Shown here: piece after piece, positions 46,582 to 58,621 of the stretch
Layout of the letters: every line of letters begins with the position of its first letter
How positions within the stretch are numbered: the first letter of the stretch is position 1
Assembly (NCBI GenBank): GCA_942486035.1
Contig: CALNXK010000042.1
Coordinates: forward strand, 1,596,501-1,660,500
Source: Porites lobata
Taxonomy: Eukaryota; Cnidaria; Anthozoa; Scleractinia; Poritidae
Length of the DNA stretch: 64,000 nucleotides
Direction of reading: 5' to 3'
The notes under the pieces: model-generated
Database searches by the model: none
Told to the model about the DNA's origin: nothing
The model's input: the letters and a program-made list of their open reading frames with translations, nothing else
Made by a program: the position numbers and the translations under genes

Positions 46582-49500
46582 ATGAAAGTGCTCGTACCGT
46601 TTGTGGTAGTGTTCCTGATGGCATTTGTCCCCTCCTGTCTCGGTATGTTCCCTAAGTATTCTGCTCAGCTATTTGAGCCTTGTTCTAATGTAACCTTTCC
46701 TTAGAAAATACACCTGTACATACTATGAGCGAAGTGTCAACAATATTTGCGAGGAACTAAAAATCAAAGTCGCCGATTAAATTGTATGAAATCGGACCAT
46801 TGTGAGAATTATATTCGATTTGACTCTTTCCTGTCTCATAATGGTAATAGCTCTGATTCGTGTTCAATTTAGACTAGCTAAAAATAGACCTTTTCACGGT
46901 TTATGGCGCCATCTTGGCTGGGGGGCAAACACGGCTAAAATTACAGTGAATGTATGGGATTTTGGCCCACATGAAACCGCTGTAACGCCGTTACATTCAC
47001 TGTAATCGTAGCCGTGTTTGCCCCGCCCCAGCCAGGAGCAAGCCAAGATGGCGTCATAAACCGTGAAAAGGTCTATCTTCACCAAGCCTCTTTTGCAAAA
47101 AGGCCATTTTACAGTTATGGATGGAAGCGAGGCTGACTGTGACCTTGTTTTGATACAAACCTTCCTCTTTTATTATGTACAGAAAGTTATTCTTATTCTA
47201 ACCAGTATTTTTCAAGGACAATTTCCATGGCAAAGCAAAGGAGGTTTGTATCAAAACAAGGTCACCGTCAGCCTCACATTCACTCGAAGGCTAGGTACTA
47301 AATCCACAACTGTAAAATGGTCTATTAAACTCTTTGCATTGTCTCTTCTTGTTCGTGAGTTCCTAGCGATAAATTCTCAGCTCAGTTAGGATGAAGATAT
47401 TATAATGGAGAGTGAGCGGTGCACGCCATCCGAAAGTGAGCCTTTTTCTCTTTTTATACTAATAGCATGAGAAATTTCTGCAATTTGATAGGCTTAGAGC
47501 AGTGGTATTTCAGCTTAATTTGAAATACCTTCATGTGAAAATTACAAACCTTTTGCGGGCAGTAGTATAAACAAATAATAGCATGATTTGTACGTGATAT
47601 TTCAGCATAAATATCACTCTTGATATTTTAAAATTGTCCCAAATTTCGGCTCGTGAAATTACGTATAACAATTTTTTATGCCAAATATCACTACAGATCA
47701 TGCTATTACCTACACTAATATGCTTTGACGCTACCAAATTTGTATTGCTAAGTGTCTTTACTCTTATAGAGACGATTTGCCCAAGAATTTGTTCAAAATC
47801 ACGGCCGAGGAGTGAAAAAAAGTCTACTTCCGCTTTACGTTTGTCCCTCAAAAACGTCGTTGCTAAAGCTCACTATCATGATATCTCCATCCTAACTGAA
47901 CTGAGAATTTATTGCTGCAAACTTTGCAGATAAACAAAAGGATTATGGTGAAAATTTGCCCTTACAACATGCACGAGAGCTATTAAGTTTTAGTTTCATT
48001 CTGGGGGAGGACTACAGAACTTTGCTTGCTGTTAAAACTTGATATACTAACAATGATCTAATAATTAGTTTAATTTGGGATCAATGCACACTTTACACAA
48101 TTGCGAGACTTACAAAAACCATACATGCATGGAAAGTCATTCTACAAAGAATAGCAATTCAAAATTTTAACACACTCTTCTCCTGTAAAGGTTTAAAGAA
48201 TTTATATACGTGAAAACACAGCTACAATGTAGCTAGTGTTCAACTGAGTGTGACTGGAGGTATGACATTGTGATCGTCTCAGTGATCCCCGAATCAGTCA
48301 TAGCAGCAATTCCGATGAAGTCTAGATTTTTATATTTTTGGTAAAATAACAAAGATAGTACACGCACTCTGATTAACCGAGAAATGGGTTTGTATAGGTG
48401 ATTTACAGTATTCCCTATCCCTATCACTACAAAAGCCACACTACAATACAAAAACTTAAAGCTTGTTATCCTAAATAAAGTCATTATTTCAAGAGATAAT
48501 ATATTTCTAAGCTTTATTCAGCCTTACAAGTGGAAGACAAGTGTTTCCTCATGAAAAAGAAGTGAAGTTTCTACTATTAACCAGGAGAGTTCGCTTCCCA
48601 GTTGTATTGTAGTAGTTAACAATTAACCGTTAACCGTTTTACAGGACATTTTAGCGTTTTACAGGACATTTTTAAAAGCGTTGCTGTTCGCTTTTTCAAA
48701 GACCTGACTGAAAATTACTTTGGGTATTGGTAAATTTATACCTGAAAATAATAAAACAACTTGCTTTACTATGAAAATTACTTTGAGAAAGTTAGAAACG
48801 GCGTTTCCAAGGTGGTCCGCAAGCAAATTTCCTTTCTCTGCTGTGAATTTTTTTTAAATAATTTATTTATTAAACAATATTTGACATTACATTACAATAA
48901 AATTTACAATAACAGGCCAGCAAATAAAAAGGAGGCGAAACAGTAAAAAAATAAACAAAAAAACAAACAAGCAAAAAAAAAGCAAAATATGAAGGTTCAA
49001 CAGATTAGCAACAACTAGCAGAACAAATAGAAAAATAATCGTAGTGCGCGTTTGCTAAATTACTACAAATCAACACTAATCAGAAATGCACAGGGTGGTC
49101 CACTTATTTCTGTATTTGTTAAGGTTTCCGTTTGTTATTGCAGTTTCTCTTTCGCACTGGATTTCTCTGCTGTGAAGTGACGAAAACAGAACAGACCTTT
49201 TTTGCTTGTATGTTTTGTTTTCTCATTTCAGCCCATGTGATGGTACCCCAGAGAACTGTTTCTTTTAAATGCAATCTTATGCCCGTGCATCCATGTGCAT
49301 GTGTAGGCATAATTTTAAAATGAAACGACAAAAGGCAACTTCCCTGGAGAACATCACGTAGTATGAATTGAGAAAAAAAAACATACAAGCCTGATTTCTA
49401 CTGACAACTTCTTACTTTTTTCAGCTATAAACAAATTTGTACAAACATGTCATATGAACTGATTACGCCACTATTAAGAATTTCTCTTGCGTAATAAACA

Positions 49501-50989
49501 AAGAGTTTTTGCTCCTTTTTCTAGGGAAAAGTTAATTGATAAAAGCAATAGGGAACTTTTTTCTGTGTTTGCATAGCCGAGGGGTTGAGAGAAATCTCCA
49601 CAGTTGTGCAGACCCTGACTTCGTCTGGAGTTGGCATAACTTTCTCGAATTCTCCCAACACCGTAACCCTCCCGGTTTTATATCAGGCTATAAAAATAAG
49701 CAGTAGAGAAAACGTTTTCTATTGCTTAAATAGCTTTCTCCTTTAACTCGTTAACTTGGTTTCACTCAGTAATAGACTGAAAATACAACAGAACGAACAA
49801 CTATTCTGTCTGTTTGCAGGAGGCTGTGACCTAACCTGGTACAAAGGGAACAAATTCATGAACAGTGCACGTGTTCACACTGGCTTCGTGGGACTCATGC
49901 GGAAAATTAATGATTTTGCTTCCTCGTGCGTCGTAAAGGTATGATACATGCATGATTCACGTAAGCAACATCATACTGTTTAAAGAGGGCAGACGGCAAA
50001 TTGCTGTTGCTCGAAATATCTGAAAGTCTAAAAAATAGAAAATCTAAACGCCGTAACTGTTCGTCAGTAGGATGCCTAACATAAATGTGTACATGTACAT
50101 GTACAGTGCCTCAACTGGTCTCGGCTCCATCAAATCCTATACCAGTTGTGGAACATTTTACGAGGAGGCACCCACAACGTGAGCACAGTTACCGACAAGG
50201 TGTATGAGTAGGAAACAACAAAAGAAATTTAATGCGTTAGATAATTAACTAAATATACACGTCACTCGGGTGAACTTGGCCCATGGCGCAGATTCCTTAG
50301 CTTACGGGCAGGTCTTCGAATCGACAGTTGCTCGATTTCCTCAACATCCAATCCGTCCGTCGAACTGTCGAACCAATTGAGTTCATTCATGTCTCCCTTG
50401 TTTTGCTCTCATCCCAACTTTCTCCCCGAACTCGCGCGGAAACGCTTGCTACGCAGGCTAAGATGCTTCTCGCATTCAACGCTTTCCTTTGAGGCAGAAA
50501 ACAATATTTCACTATCTATATAATGTTGAATAATAATTGCATTGCCGGTAGATTTCCTGTCGTTGTTTAAATAACAGCTGCGAACTAAACCAGTTTACTT
50601 TCCCACTAGCCAAGCGAGTGGCTGAGTGACGTCTGATAAAACTATTTAATTCGCAGGTCTATGTCACCAGTTCTTTCCGAAAATCCGGACAAGACGTAAG
50701 TGGAGCCATCGTGAAACCAGCGAGACGTAGCAACCACTTCGTTGGTCATGCAATTGACATGAATGCAGTGGACAAAAATGGAAAGTGGTGCAACAGTGGA
50801 TGTCTCCGTTACTCATTGAATCAGAATCCAGATGTGAAGTGCTTTATTGAGAAGATCCGCAAAGATCCAGATCTTCGCTGGGGAGGAGATTTTAAAACGC
50901 CAGATGTTGTCCACATTGATGACAGCATCAATTGGCGAAAACGAAGCGTCTATGACCAGCTTTACAACACCCTACAGAAACACTGCTAA
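46582..50989 (+). CDS. Secreted M15 (VanY/endolysin-type) zinc peptidase
   Basis: Exons 46582-46642, 49820-49938 and 50657-50989 join in frame (donors GTATGT and GTATGA, acceptors TTTGCAG and TTCGCAG) into 170 residues. Residues 1-20 are a signal peptide. Mature residues 27-57 include WYKGNKFMNSARVHTGFV, then SSFR at 65-68 as in M15 enzymes. The signature S-x-H-x-x-G-x-A-x-D reads SNHFVGHAID, giving zinc ligands His87 and Asp94. DVVHID at 143-148 supplies catalytic Asp143 and third ligand His146. Six mature-region cysteines suit an extracellular protein. Bacterial and phage relatives cut peptidoglycan peptide cross-links, so this is probably an acquired and domesticated bacteriolytic or digestive enzyme. 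The spliceosomal introns and signal peptide argue against contamination. AATAAA signals lie at 51048 and 51172. Substrate is inference. Confidence 0.88.
46884..47076. mobile_element. Palindromic MITE in intron 1 of the M15 gene
   Basis: ATAGACCTTTTCACGGTTTA pairs with TAAACCGTGAAAAGGTCTAT, and the pairing continues through GGCGCCATCTTGGCT and CCGTGTTTGCCCC almost to the centre. It is a long hairpin of about 193 bp, with no coding capacity. Confidence 0.85.
47100..47325. mobile_element. Second palindromic MITE in intron 1 of the M15 gene
   Basis: AGGCCATTTTACAGTTATGG pairs with the reverse complement of the right end CCACAACTGTAAAATGGTCT. GCTGACTGTGACCTTGTTTT and GATACAAACC also have inverse partners. 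It lies 23 bp from the previous MITE and shares the AGACC/AGGCC terminal word, so the two may be related. Confidence 0.75.
48637..48675. repeat. Short tandem repeat
   Basis: GTTTTACAGGACATTTT occurs twice in a row, separated by AGC. Intronic. Confidence 0.6.
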
Positions 50990-51047
50990 AACGTCAAGAC
51001 GTACTGTTTCAGCTGGCTGGTATGACCACGGTGAACAACTTGCACCA

Positions 51048-51053
51048 AATAAA
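51048..51053 (+). promoter_or_regulatory. Polyadenylation signal of the M15 gene
   Basis: AATAAA lies 59 bases after the stop codon; a second AATAAA is at 51172-51177. Either gives a compact 3' UTR. Confidence 0.5.
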
Positions 51054-51199
51054 GCCACGAGAACCAAATACTGAGATAAGAAATTAAAATAACATGAAAT
51101 TCAAACTATGAGCTGTAATTTAGCTTAAACAACGTCTGACAGCTTAATTTGTAACATGGAAAAGCACAAGTAATAAAGCTAAAGATATTAAAACTTATA

Positions 51200-51852
51200 C
51201 GTATGATTTGAATTTCTAATTTTATCCAGCCATCCTGGAAGGATCTTTGTGAAACAAATGTTGCTTTATTGGATAGCTCCTTAATGCGACGATCGAATGA
51301 AGATTGACAAATATTGTTCGATTATTTCTGTCTTGAAGATGACAGTGAGCGGCTTTGAATTTGAACATCGTTTCATCTCAGTACTCATGATAAAGTGTGA
51401 AAGGACTAGGTCATTTTGAAGTCAAACCACAATTGTCTATTATCTTCATTACAGTTCTTTTCTCTAAAAAAAAGGGGCTGTTTCAAAACTATAAGCGGAA
51501 CACCATTGTGGGCTGGAAAACAGATTCGGCACAGTCATACAACTGCTATTGCCGCGCCACCGGTAAGGCAAGAGAAAGAAATTTCCTCGTGGCCAAAAAG
51601 TTAAAACTACCGTGGCACAACCCGATCAATAGCAATGTCTAGTTCAGTGTTTCAAAAAGGATGCAATAGGACAGCCTGGAACAAGAATGATTCTCTCTTG
51701 CCAAGAGAGAATGAGATTCTCTCTTGCCTGGTAATAATGCTAAAAAAGCGAAAGTGGAACATTTTTCCAGATCTACCCCTACCCCGTCTCTCTTAATGGT
51801 TTCCACGCGGCTGAACATGATTAAGTTCAGTTTGCGTGAGGTAAACATTTTT
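51200..51852. other. Intergenic, nothing recognised
   Basis: A short inverted pair TTCTCTCTTGCCAAGAGAGAA lies at about 51691-51711. No supported gene. Confidence 0.4.
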
Positions 51853-51861
51853 CGGGGACGT

Positions 51862-51999
51862 TAGCCTGCGTGGCAAGCGTTTCCTCGCGAGGTTCGTCTA
51901 GAAAGCTGGGACGAGAGCAAAAAAACAAAAAACCTTTTTTTTGCTTCCGCTCTAACTTTCGCGCAATAACTCGATTGGAAACGCGTGCTACGCAGGCTA
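51862..51999. mobile_element. Mutator-like MITE with 9-bp target duplication
   Basis: Ends TAGCCTGCGTGGCAAGCGTT and the reverse complement of TAGCCTGCGTAGCACGCGTT. The 9-bp word CGGGGACGT flanks both sides exactly (51853-51861 and 52000-52008). A 9-bp duplication is the signature of MULE elements. The 138-bp interior includes a TTTTTTTGCT/AGAGCAAAAAAAC inverse pair. Confidence 0.9.
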
Positions 52000-52140
52000 C
52001 GGGGACGTAGGACCATGTTCTGCAGACAACTGCAGTAGGGGCCTCCGGCGTGTGTGTAAAGTGGAGTAACTGCACTGTGGTAGTGGTCAACGCGAAAGCT
52101 TTGCTCCTTTGGCCACTACGCACTTCTCCAATGTAATACT

Positions 52141-52537
52141 CAGGGGCACCCAAAGAGAATATAGTTCAAAACCATGACTTACAGCATTGTTAAACGTATT
52201 TTAGTATTTAAACGGTAGATATAGGCATGTTTTTATCCCCTAAACATTTTTCATCTGTTCGGATTTCCTAGCTTAAAGTCTAGTGATCCGAAAACTATAG
52301 GGATCAAAACTTACCTTTTCGAAAATTCCAGCCAGAAAAAAGGTTTCCGAAAATTCTAGGTGACCTTTTTAGGGTAAAAATCCGTTGAAAATAGGCAATT
52401 ATACCATTTTTTAGATGTTCGAAAATCCTAGGAGAGGCAGGCAAGCAAGAAATTTTACAACAAATGTTCCGAAAATTCTAGATCTCAAATCGTCTTCCGA
52501 ACAGATGTTTTCCGAAAATTGTCGTTGGGTGCCCCTG
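52141..52537. mobile_element. MITE with CAGGGGCACCCAA ends
   Basis: The left end CAGGGGCACCCAA and right end TTGGGTGCCCCTG are perfect inverse copies. AATACT lies immediately outside both ends. Inside, CGAAAATTCTAG words are repeated in direct orientation. 397 bp, non-coding. Termini of this kind occur in hAT-type elements, although the visible duplication is only 6 bp. Confidence 0.85.
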
Positions 52538-52824
52538 AATACTTAATGTCAGGAGCGTAGCGTCCATGTACGCAGCCACATACGCCCGTGGGTACAATTG
52601 AAATTTGGAAAAAAACACTCAAATTTGGAGAAGTCAGATGAGTGAAACAAGCTCTATACAAACAAAACGAAACAGAAAACAACACTGCACTGGGAAACTA
52701 ATCAAATAAGTTCGTCAAGTCACGTTTAAAAATGTAAAAATCGAAAACGAATTTGTGCGTGGCAATTCGAGGCAATCTTTCGCATTTCCGGTGTCTGGTA
52801 TGTTGGGCGGTGGAATTTAATTAC

Positions 52825-53035
52825 AAGTGTCCGTTTAATACAGGTTGGCAACAATCGAAATGACCATTTCAGGTACTTTTTAGGTGTCCGCGTCCGCTTA
52901 ATACAGGTGTCCGCTTAATAAAGGTTTCATTTAAAGTAAATAAGGGAAATAAATTTGGGGACTTCGGCTACTGTCCGCTTAATAGAGGGTGTCCGCTTAA
53001 TACGGTGTCCTCTTAATACAGGTTTCACAGTGGTG
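52825..53035. repeat. GTCCGCTTAATA tandem-type repeat tract
   Basis: GTCCGCTTAATA or a close variant occurs about seven times with irregular spacing, ending GTCCTCTTAATACAGGTTTC. It resembles the subterminal repeats of a widespread invertebrate MITE. The boundaries are not sharply defined. Confidence 0.7.
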
Positions 53036-53342
53036 AGGTGACAGACGAGAGATTGAGCTCTCTAGCAATTCTGGGCATACACAAATCACAAAGAAGTTGA
53101 TATTGATGGCATTGTATGAGAGTTTCCTCTCTGAAGGGCAGACGTCTCCTCCTTTGCTTGTATCCTCCTTGATAGCGTCACTGTTTTACCTTTTTTCCGT
53201 TTCCACTCAACCTTCCCGATAACACTATGGGTAAAATAAACAACTCCTTCGTTTGAGATCTACTACAGCGTTTTCAATTTACGATTTTTACTTAAATTGT
53301 CGGATCGCGGAAAGTGTTCGCGACGAGACAGCAAGGTAATGT

Positions 53343-54050
53343 GTAGTTCCAGAAAATATCAATACTTTCCCCTTCCACAGTGGACACTTTTGCTTTAGAT
53401 CCCCCATCCCCCCTGGAATTTCCGTATTTTTTGAACTTGGTTGGGTACTCTCGGAAAGAATATTTCAGTCAAAACTGCGCTGTTGCACTATTAATATTAG
53501 TACGCGAAAGATAATATTTTCTTTATGCGATAAAATGAAAGAAAAAATCTTTTTATTCGCCTAATAATTTCGAGGACTTTCTTAGCTAATAATTAAGCAT
53601 GGAGGCGATACCTTAAACTAGTGACTACACGAATAATGCCATCTGCAAAAGAACCAGTTACACTAGAACACGATCAAATTACGGTGAATCAAATGTGTAA
53701 CATAAGTAACGCCTAGATAGTCGGAAATTTATTTATGAGATGATGACAATTGTATTAAAAAAATATCATGCAAGCCGTGAAAAAAGCATTCAGAACGACC
53801 GTAGATAAGATGAATAATGCAAACAATAATAATTGTTTTGAAACAACTGTTAAGCGTAAGATAACTGGTGGCTAGCTCAACAGAGAAGTTATTATTTATT
53901 AGTAACTCATCAATCTTACTCGGACCCCCTGGAAAAAAACCTCGGAAAGCAACCCCCCGCCCCTTAGGAAATTTCCTCGTTTTGGACCCCCTCCTGTCGG
54001 ACATTTCCGTTGCCCTCCGTGGGCGAGGTGTGGATATTTTCTGGAACTAC
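53343..54050. mobile_element. DNA element with GTAGTTCCAGAAAATATC ends
   Basis: GTAGTTCCAGAAAATATC at the left pairs with GATATTTTCTGGAACTAC at the right end; GGACCCCCT/CCCCC-rich words recur inside. About 708 bp with no transposase. It lies between the M15 and poly(A) polymerase genes. Confidence 0.75.
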
Positions 54051-54558
54051 GCAACAAGGATAATTTTGTTCAAAATAATTACCAAATTCTGCCATGAAAC
54101 AAAGATTTCTTGTCATAAAATCGCAAAGTAAGAGGTTTGTGACCTATGCGACCTAACAACCGCGAAATTGTGACCAAGTTTTAAAATTCGACAACGTTAA
54201 TTCAAATAGCTGATTACGTTGTATTCAACTAAAACGTTCATTCATACTTGAGTTTCTCTTTGTTTCTCTTTTCTCGGAATTCTATGTTTTCAGCACTTGG
54301 CTAAATTTCCGAGAAAAATCCGGTTTTCTAGGAAACCTATTAATAATGGATATCAAACCCCATGCATATCTTTAACCAATCACTAGTTAGATATTTGCTT
54401 TGATGGGTAACCTGTTCGGTCATGCAATGAAACTTTTATAGTTCATTTGCAGAAAGACGTCTTAGAACATAGCGTTTGAACAACCTCTGTTTTTAAGAGA
54501 GAAGGTGGATGATATCAGTAAGATACATTTTTTAGGAATATAATGCTGCATTGTCTTC

Positions 54559-56480
54559 ATGGCGACTTTTAACCAGCGTGACCAGTATTCTCAGCTTTCA
54601 GCTCAGATAGAACAAAAGTTCTTGGACAATCAACAAACAACAGAAATCTACGAACAGAAAAATCAATGGCGCGCAGAAATTGAAGGTATCATAAGAGAAA
54701 TGTATCCAGGCTGTCGACTGGTTTTATCTGGGTCGTCCGCTAATGGCTTCGGTAGTGTTAAAAGCGACATAGATCTTGTGCTGTGTCTTGAGGGTTCAGC
54801 GACGACACCAGCGTCGGCTTTGAGAAGAATTGAGACGCTTTTTACTCGGAATCGTCGCCGTTTTCGTACAGAGGTACGTATTTCGAAAAGAGAATTGGTA
54901 AGGGGATGTTTTTAGAAATCGCGTGTGGGTCCTGCTCAAACCGTGACTTCTTCCTAGTTTGATTTGTTCTCCGCAAAGTCCTTAATTCAGCTCCTTAGTT
55001 TTTCTTGTTAATTGCTGTCTCCTTTGTTTCTTGCCAGCTTGGATTAGTTTTCGTCAAAATTACTTGTTTCAGTTATTTTCTTGACCGCACTTGCCTTAGT
55101 TGTGCAACGAAAAAATAATGATAAAGGTAAAGAAAGGTAATTTACCGTACATAACTTAACTCTTACTTAACCTCCCTCCATGGTTAATTTGTGGATCCTT
55201 GAATTCTTGCAAAGGCGTAGCCGATATGTAACATACTCACGAGATTTGTACTGTTTATAATTTAATTCCTCTCAAACACACCTCTACGCTACTTTAGGTT
55301 CTATGGTGGGAAACAGGTACGCACTCTCACAATTAAATGTTTGGGAATTGCCGTAGCGAAGTCCACATTTTCCCGTTATGATTTTGAACATTTGGAAGCC
55401 GCACCCGTCGCGTCGCGTCGCGTTCGCAATTGTATTTCTAATTTGACTGCGTCAACTTTGTTTTAAATATGTTCGTCAGGTGTTTTCTTATAGTTCTAAC
55501 AACCGTAAAGAGAATAACGAAATATATTGTTCTGATGAATGATGTTTTGTTTAAGTGAGTACCAACTTGATTTTAATTGACTTATGTTCATTTCACCACT
55601 AATTGAAATAGAAGAAGCTTTTGAAAAGGAAAAGAAGAACAGCAACGGAAAGAACAGCAAAAATTTTTTATAATTAAAAGTCAGTTGAGCAAGACATTTC
55701 CCTGCTTTAATGATATACATGGCATCCTTTTAAACTAACATGAAGAAGCTAGATGACATTTCTGACGATTATTTTCAACGCGCATGCGTTGCGCCTCCCG
55801 ATTTTTGCTGGTATCTCGCGGGCACATGATAATTTGGACTACATCAACATTGGTCATTAAAAGGTCTACAGCTTTCAATTTTATTTTATTTGTATTGTAG
55901 GTTATTGCACACGCAAGGATAAGAGTGCCCATCATGAAACTCGAGGACAGGGAGAAGTCGTTTGAAACCGATATTAGCGTGGAAAACTGGTGCAGTGTAA
56001 AAAATGCTTTCCTTTTAAGGTGTTACTCAGCGTGTGACCCAAGAGTGAAACCACTTGTCATGGTTGTAAAATTGTGGGCTCAAAGAGCTGGAATCACTGA
56101 CGCAAGATTAAAGCGACTTGCAGGTATCGTAAAGTATAAGAGCATACCTACCTTTGCCTTTAAGTTTAGTTCTGGACCAGTTACATAAGAAAACGTTATG
56201 TTGGAATCAACTGGCCCCTGTTGTACTTAATGAATAAGACCGCCCTGTTGAGCAGCACTTTTCAAGATGGTCCTATTTATTATTTTTCTGCTTTTATCTT
56301 ATTTCTGTTTTTATTTTTTTTAGTTTATTTATTTATTGGTTTTACCATTATTATTATTATTTCAACTATTTCCATAGAATTTAATTGTTAGCGCATTTGT
56401 ACATTTCTAGAATATTAGTTTAGGTAGCTTTTAATGTACAGGCGAAGAGCCACTTTGTGGATTCTGTATTTAAGTCATCA

Positions 56481-56536
<56 letters not shown>

Positions 56537-57563
56537 GTTATTATATTCTACCTTGGAGACTGTGGGTGAAATCTTATACTATGAATATTGAAAATTAAAG
56601 TTCTGAGTAGTATCTCCCAATAATCCTGTTTATTATGCTGCACAAGATAGTTGTAACAGTCGTAGATAGTTCTAACTTTGACCTTGTACCGAATATGATT
56701 CTAAAAAGGGACATTTTATGAAAGTTACTTTCCTATGAGGTTGGCCGTTCTAAGGTTTGAGTCCGTGGATCAAATCCAAACTGTAACAATTCAAATAAAA
56801 GCTAATCGGAGCTTCAGTACTTTCTTTCCTGTGGTACTGTTTATTATGCTGTACAAGGTGATTCTCACTTTTAAGTCTGTTGATGAAATCGTAAATTGTG
56901 ACCATTCAAATAAAGGCTACTTTCCTGTGATGCTATTTGAATTATGGTGCTAATATCGTAAATAAATCTTAATTGCATAATATCGTCTTTGGAGAGTCAT
57001 GAGTTCGGTTTCCCTTGGGTACTCACTGAGATTTTCCTTTCCTATGTTCATCACACAGCAAGCTGAATTCTTAATAATTTACTTTTTTATATTAACTTTG
57101 TTTCACCGTTTCAGGTTTTGCCGTAGTTCTCCTGGTTATCCATTACCTTCAAGCCGGATGTTCGCCCCCCGTCATCCCCGCCTTACAACAGATTTTTCCC
57201 CATGTCTTTCAAATCCCAAACAACGCAGTAATCCACAAGCTTACCGCTGACTTTCCTCTAGAAATTCGTTCTTTTAAATCAAACAACACGCAAAGTCTCG
57301 GAGAGCTCTTCGTTGGTTTTTTTCCATATTTCTCTAGCTTCAATTGGGATAGAACCATGTCCATTCGCACTGGCTGCACACGACGCACTGATATGCATGA
57401 CAATATATGGCGAGGACCTTACATCAGACTCGAGGATCCTTCAGATGGGGGGAATGTGACGAGAACCGTGTTTGATTCCCATGAGTTTTCACGCATCAAG
57501 AGAGCTTTTAGCTCTGCGGCGTCCCAGACGAGACGAAACGCATCTTTGGATGAATTTTTATAA
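54559..57563 (+). CDS. GLD-2-type non-canonical poly(A) polymerase, compact form
   Basis: Exons 54559-54873, 55901-56123 and 57115-57563 join in frame (donors GTACGT and GTATCG, acceptors TTGTAG and TTTCAG) into 328 residues. The nucleotidyltransferase signature GSSANGFGSVKSDID at 58-72 supplies Asp70 and Asp72; the third catalytic Asp is 129 (FETDIS). A PAP-associated domain follows at about 239-290 (SLGELFVGFFPYF, then MSIRTG). Near the C-terminus, EDPSDGGNVTRTV matches the GLD-2 pattern D-G-x-N and lacks the His that gives uridylyltransferases their UTP preference, so ATP use and cytoplasmic poly(A) addition are predicted. FSRIKRAF near the end also fits GLD-2. Unlike vertebrate GLD-2 there is almost no N-terminal extension. 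There is no RNA-binding domain, so partner proteins would supply targets. The next ATG upstream (54543) is out of frame, supporting this start. Confidence 0.92.
56483..56536. repeat. (ATT)n microsatellite in intron 2 of the poly(A) polymerase gene
   Basis: Uninterrupted ATT triplets over about 54 bases, likely polymorphic. Confidence 0.9.
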
Positions 57564-57941
57564 AACTTTTTTTTAACTTAAGTGGCCAAATGTCTCCAAT
57601 AATACGGACTGTGACAGTACTAACATACGAAGTCCAGCTTCTAATAATAACATTTAAACAAGATAAAATTCATACATGTATACAAGGCTAGTACTAAAAG
57701 GATGACTTTTAATCATTGAAAACAATCATTGACACAATTGATGATTTTTTATTATTGCTATTTAAAAAGTATTTTTCACTTGAAGGGAAACTGCTATTTT
57801 TTACAAAGACGAATGTGATTACTTTACCTTTGCTTTTCTGCTCTATCGTTTCATTTTATTGAGCTTATTTTAATACCGAGGACGCAAGCAGCGTAATGCT
57901 TTTTAAAAGTGTCATTTCTGATTTTCACTGTAAATGACTGA

Positions 57942-58374
57942 TACCGTATTTATTCGAATAAGCGCCCAACCTCGAATTACCGCCCACCTCGAATAAGCGC
58001 CCATCCTAAAGGCAGAAAAAGTTAATTAGCGCCCAGCCTCGAATAAGCGCCCACCCTCTCCTCCTTCCAATCAAACTCAAATAAGCGCTCACCCCCATCC
58101 CACCCACTTGAGTGAATAAATTCTAATAAGAGACTTCCCCGAGGACGGAGTTTTCTGCAGAGTATTTTACAGAAACCTTGCTTTGTTACTTCTTTGCGTT
58201 TTGTTATTAGCATTTATTGTTTTGTTGCAAAATAAACTTACTTCACTTGTTGAAAATGGTGAAAATTTAATAAGCGCCCAGACTCGAATAAGCGCCCACC
58301 TCCGAATAAGCGCCCACTCTCAAGGTCCAAAAATTTAATAAGCGCCCAGGGCGGTTAATCGAATAAATACGGTA
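57942..58374. mobile_element. MITE with CCGTATTTATTCGA ends and TA flanks
   Basis: Both ends read TACCGTATTTATTCGA inward, then TAAGCGCCC or TAACCGCCC. TA at the extreme ends fits a mariner-type TA duplication. The interior repeats AATAAGCGCCCA about eight times in direct orientation, and GAATAAGCGCCCA-type words cluster near both ends. 433 bp, non-coding. Confidence 0.8.
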
Positions 58375-58621
58375 AATAAATTCTCAGGCTGTTGTTGCTA
58401 TTTGGTGCTAAATAAACATCAGCTTACCGAAGGAAACCAATTATAATATTTCTAATTACTTTTACGAAATACACGTCTGGTGAGATTTGTTTCAAAGGTA
58501 AAAGTAGGATATCGCATTGAATTCGGATAAAAATGCAAAAGAAAAGCCTCTTAGCCTATGCTCTTTGGCTCGAAAATCTTAGTAAAGGACCATCTAAATA
58601 GAAAAGTTCAATACTGACTGT

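Noticed and set aside
47063..47389. 108-residue plus-strand open frame
   Set aside because: Lies across the two MITEs in the M15 intron; open because of inverted repeats.
57942..58374. Regular AATAAGCGCCCA repeats, superficially array-like
   Set aside because: Spacers are irregular and the block is bounded by transposon TIRs in a eukaryotic genome; not a CRISPR array.
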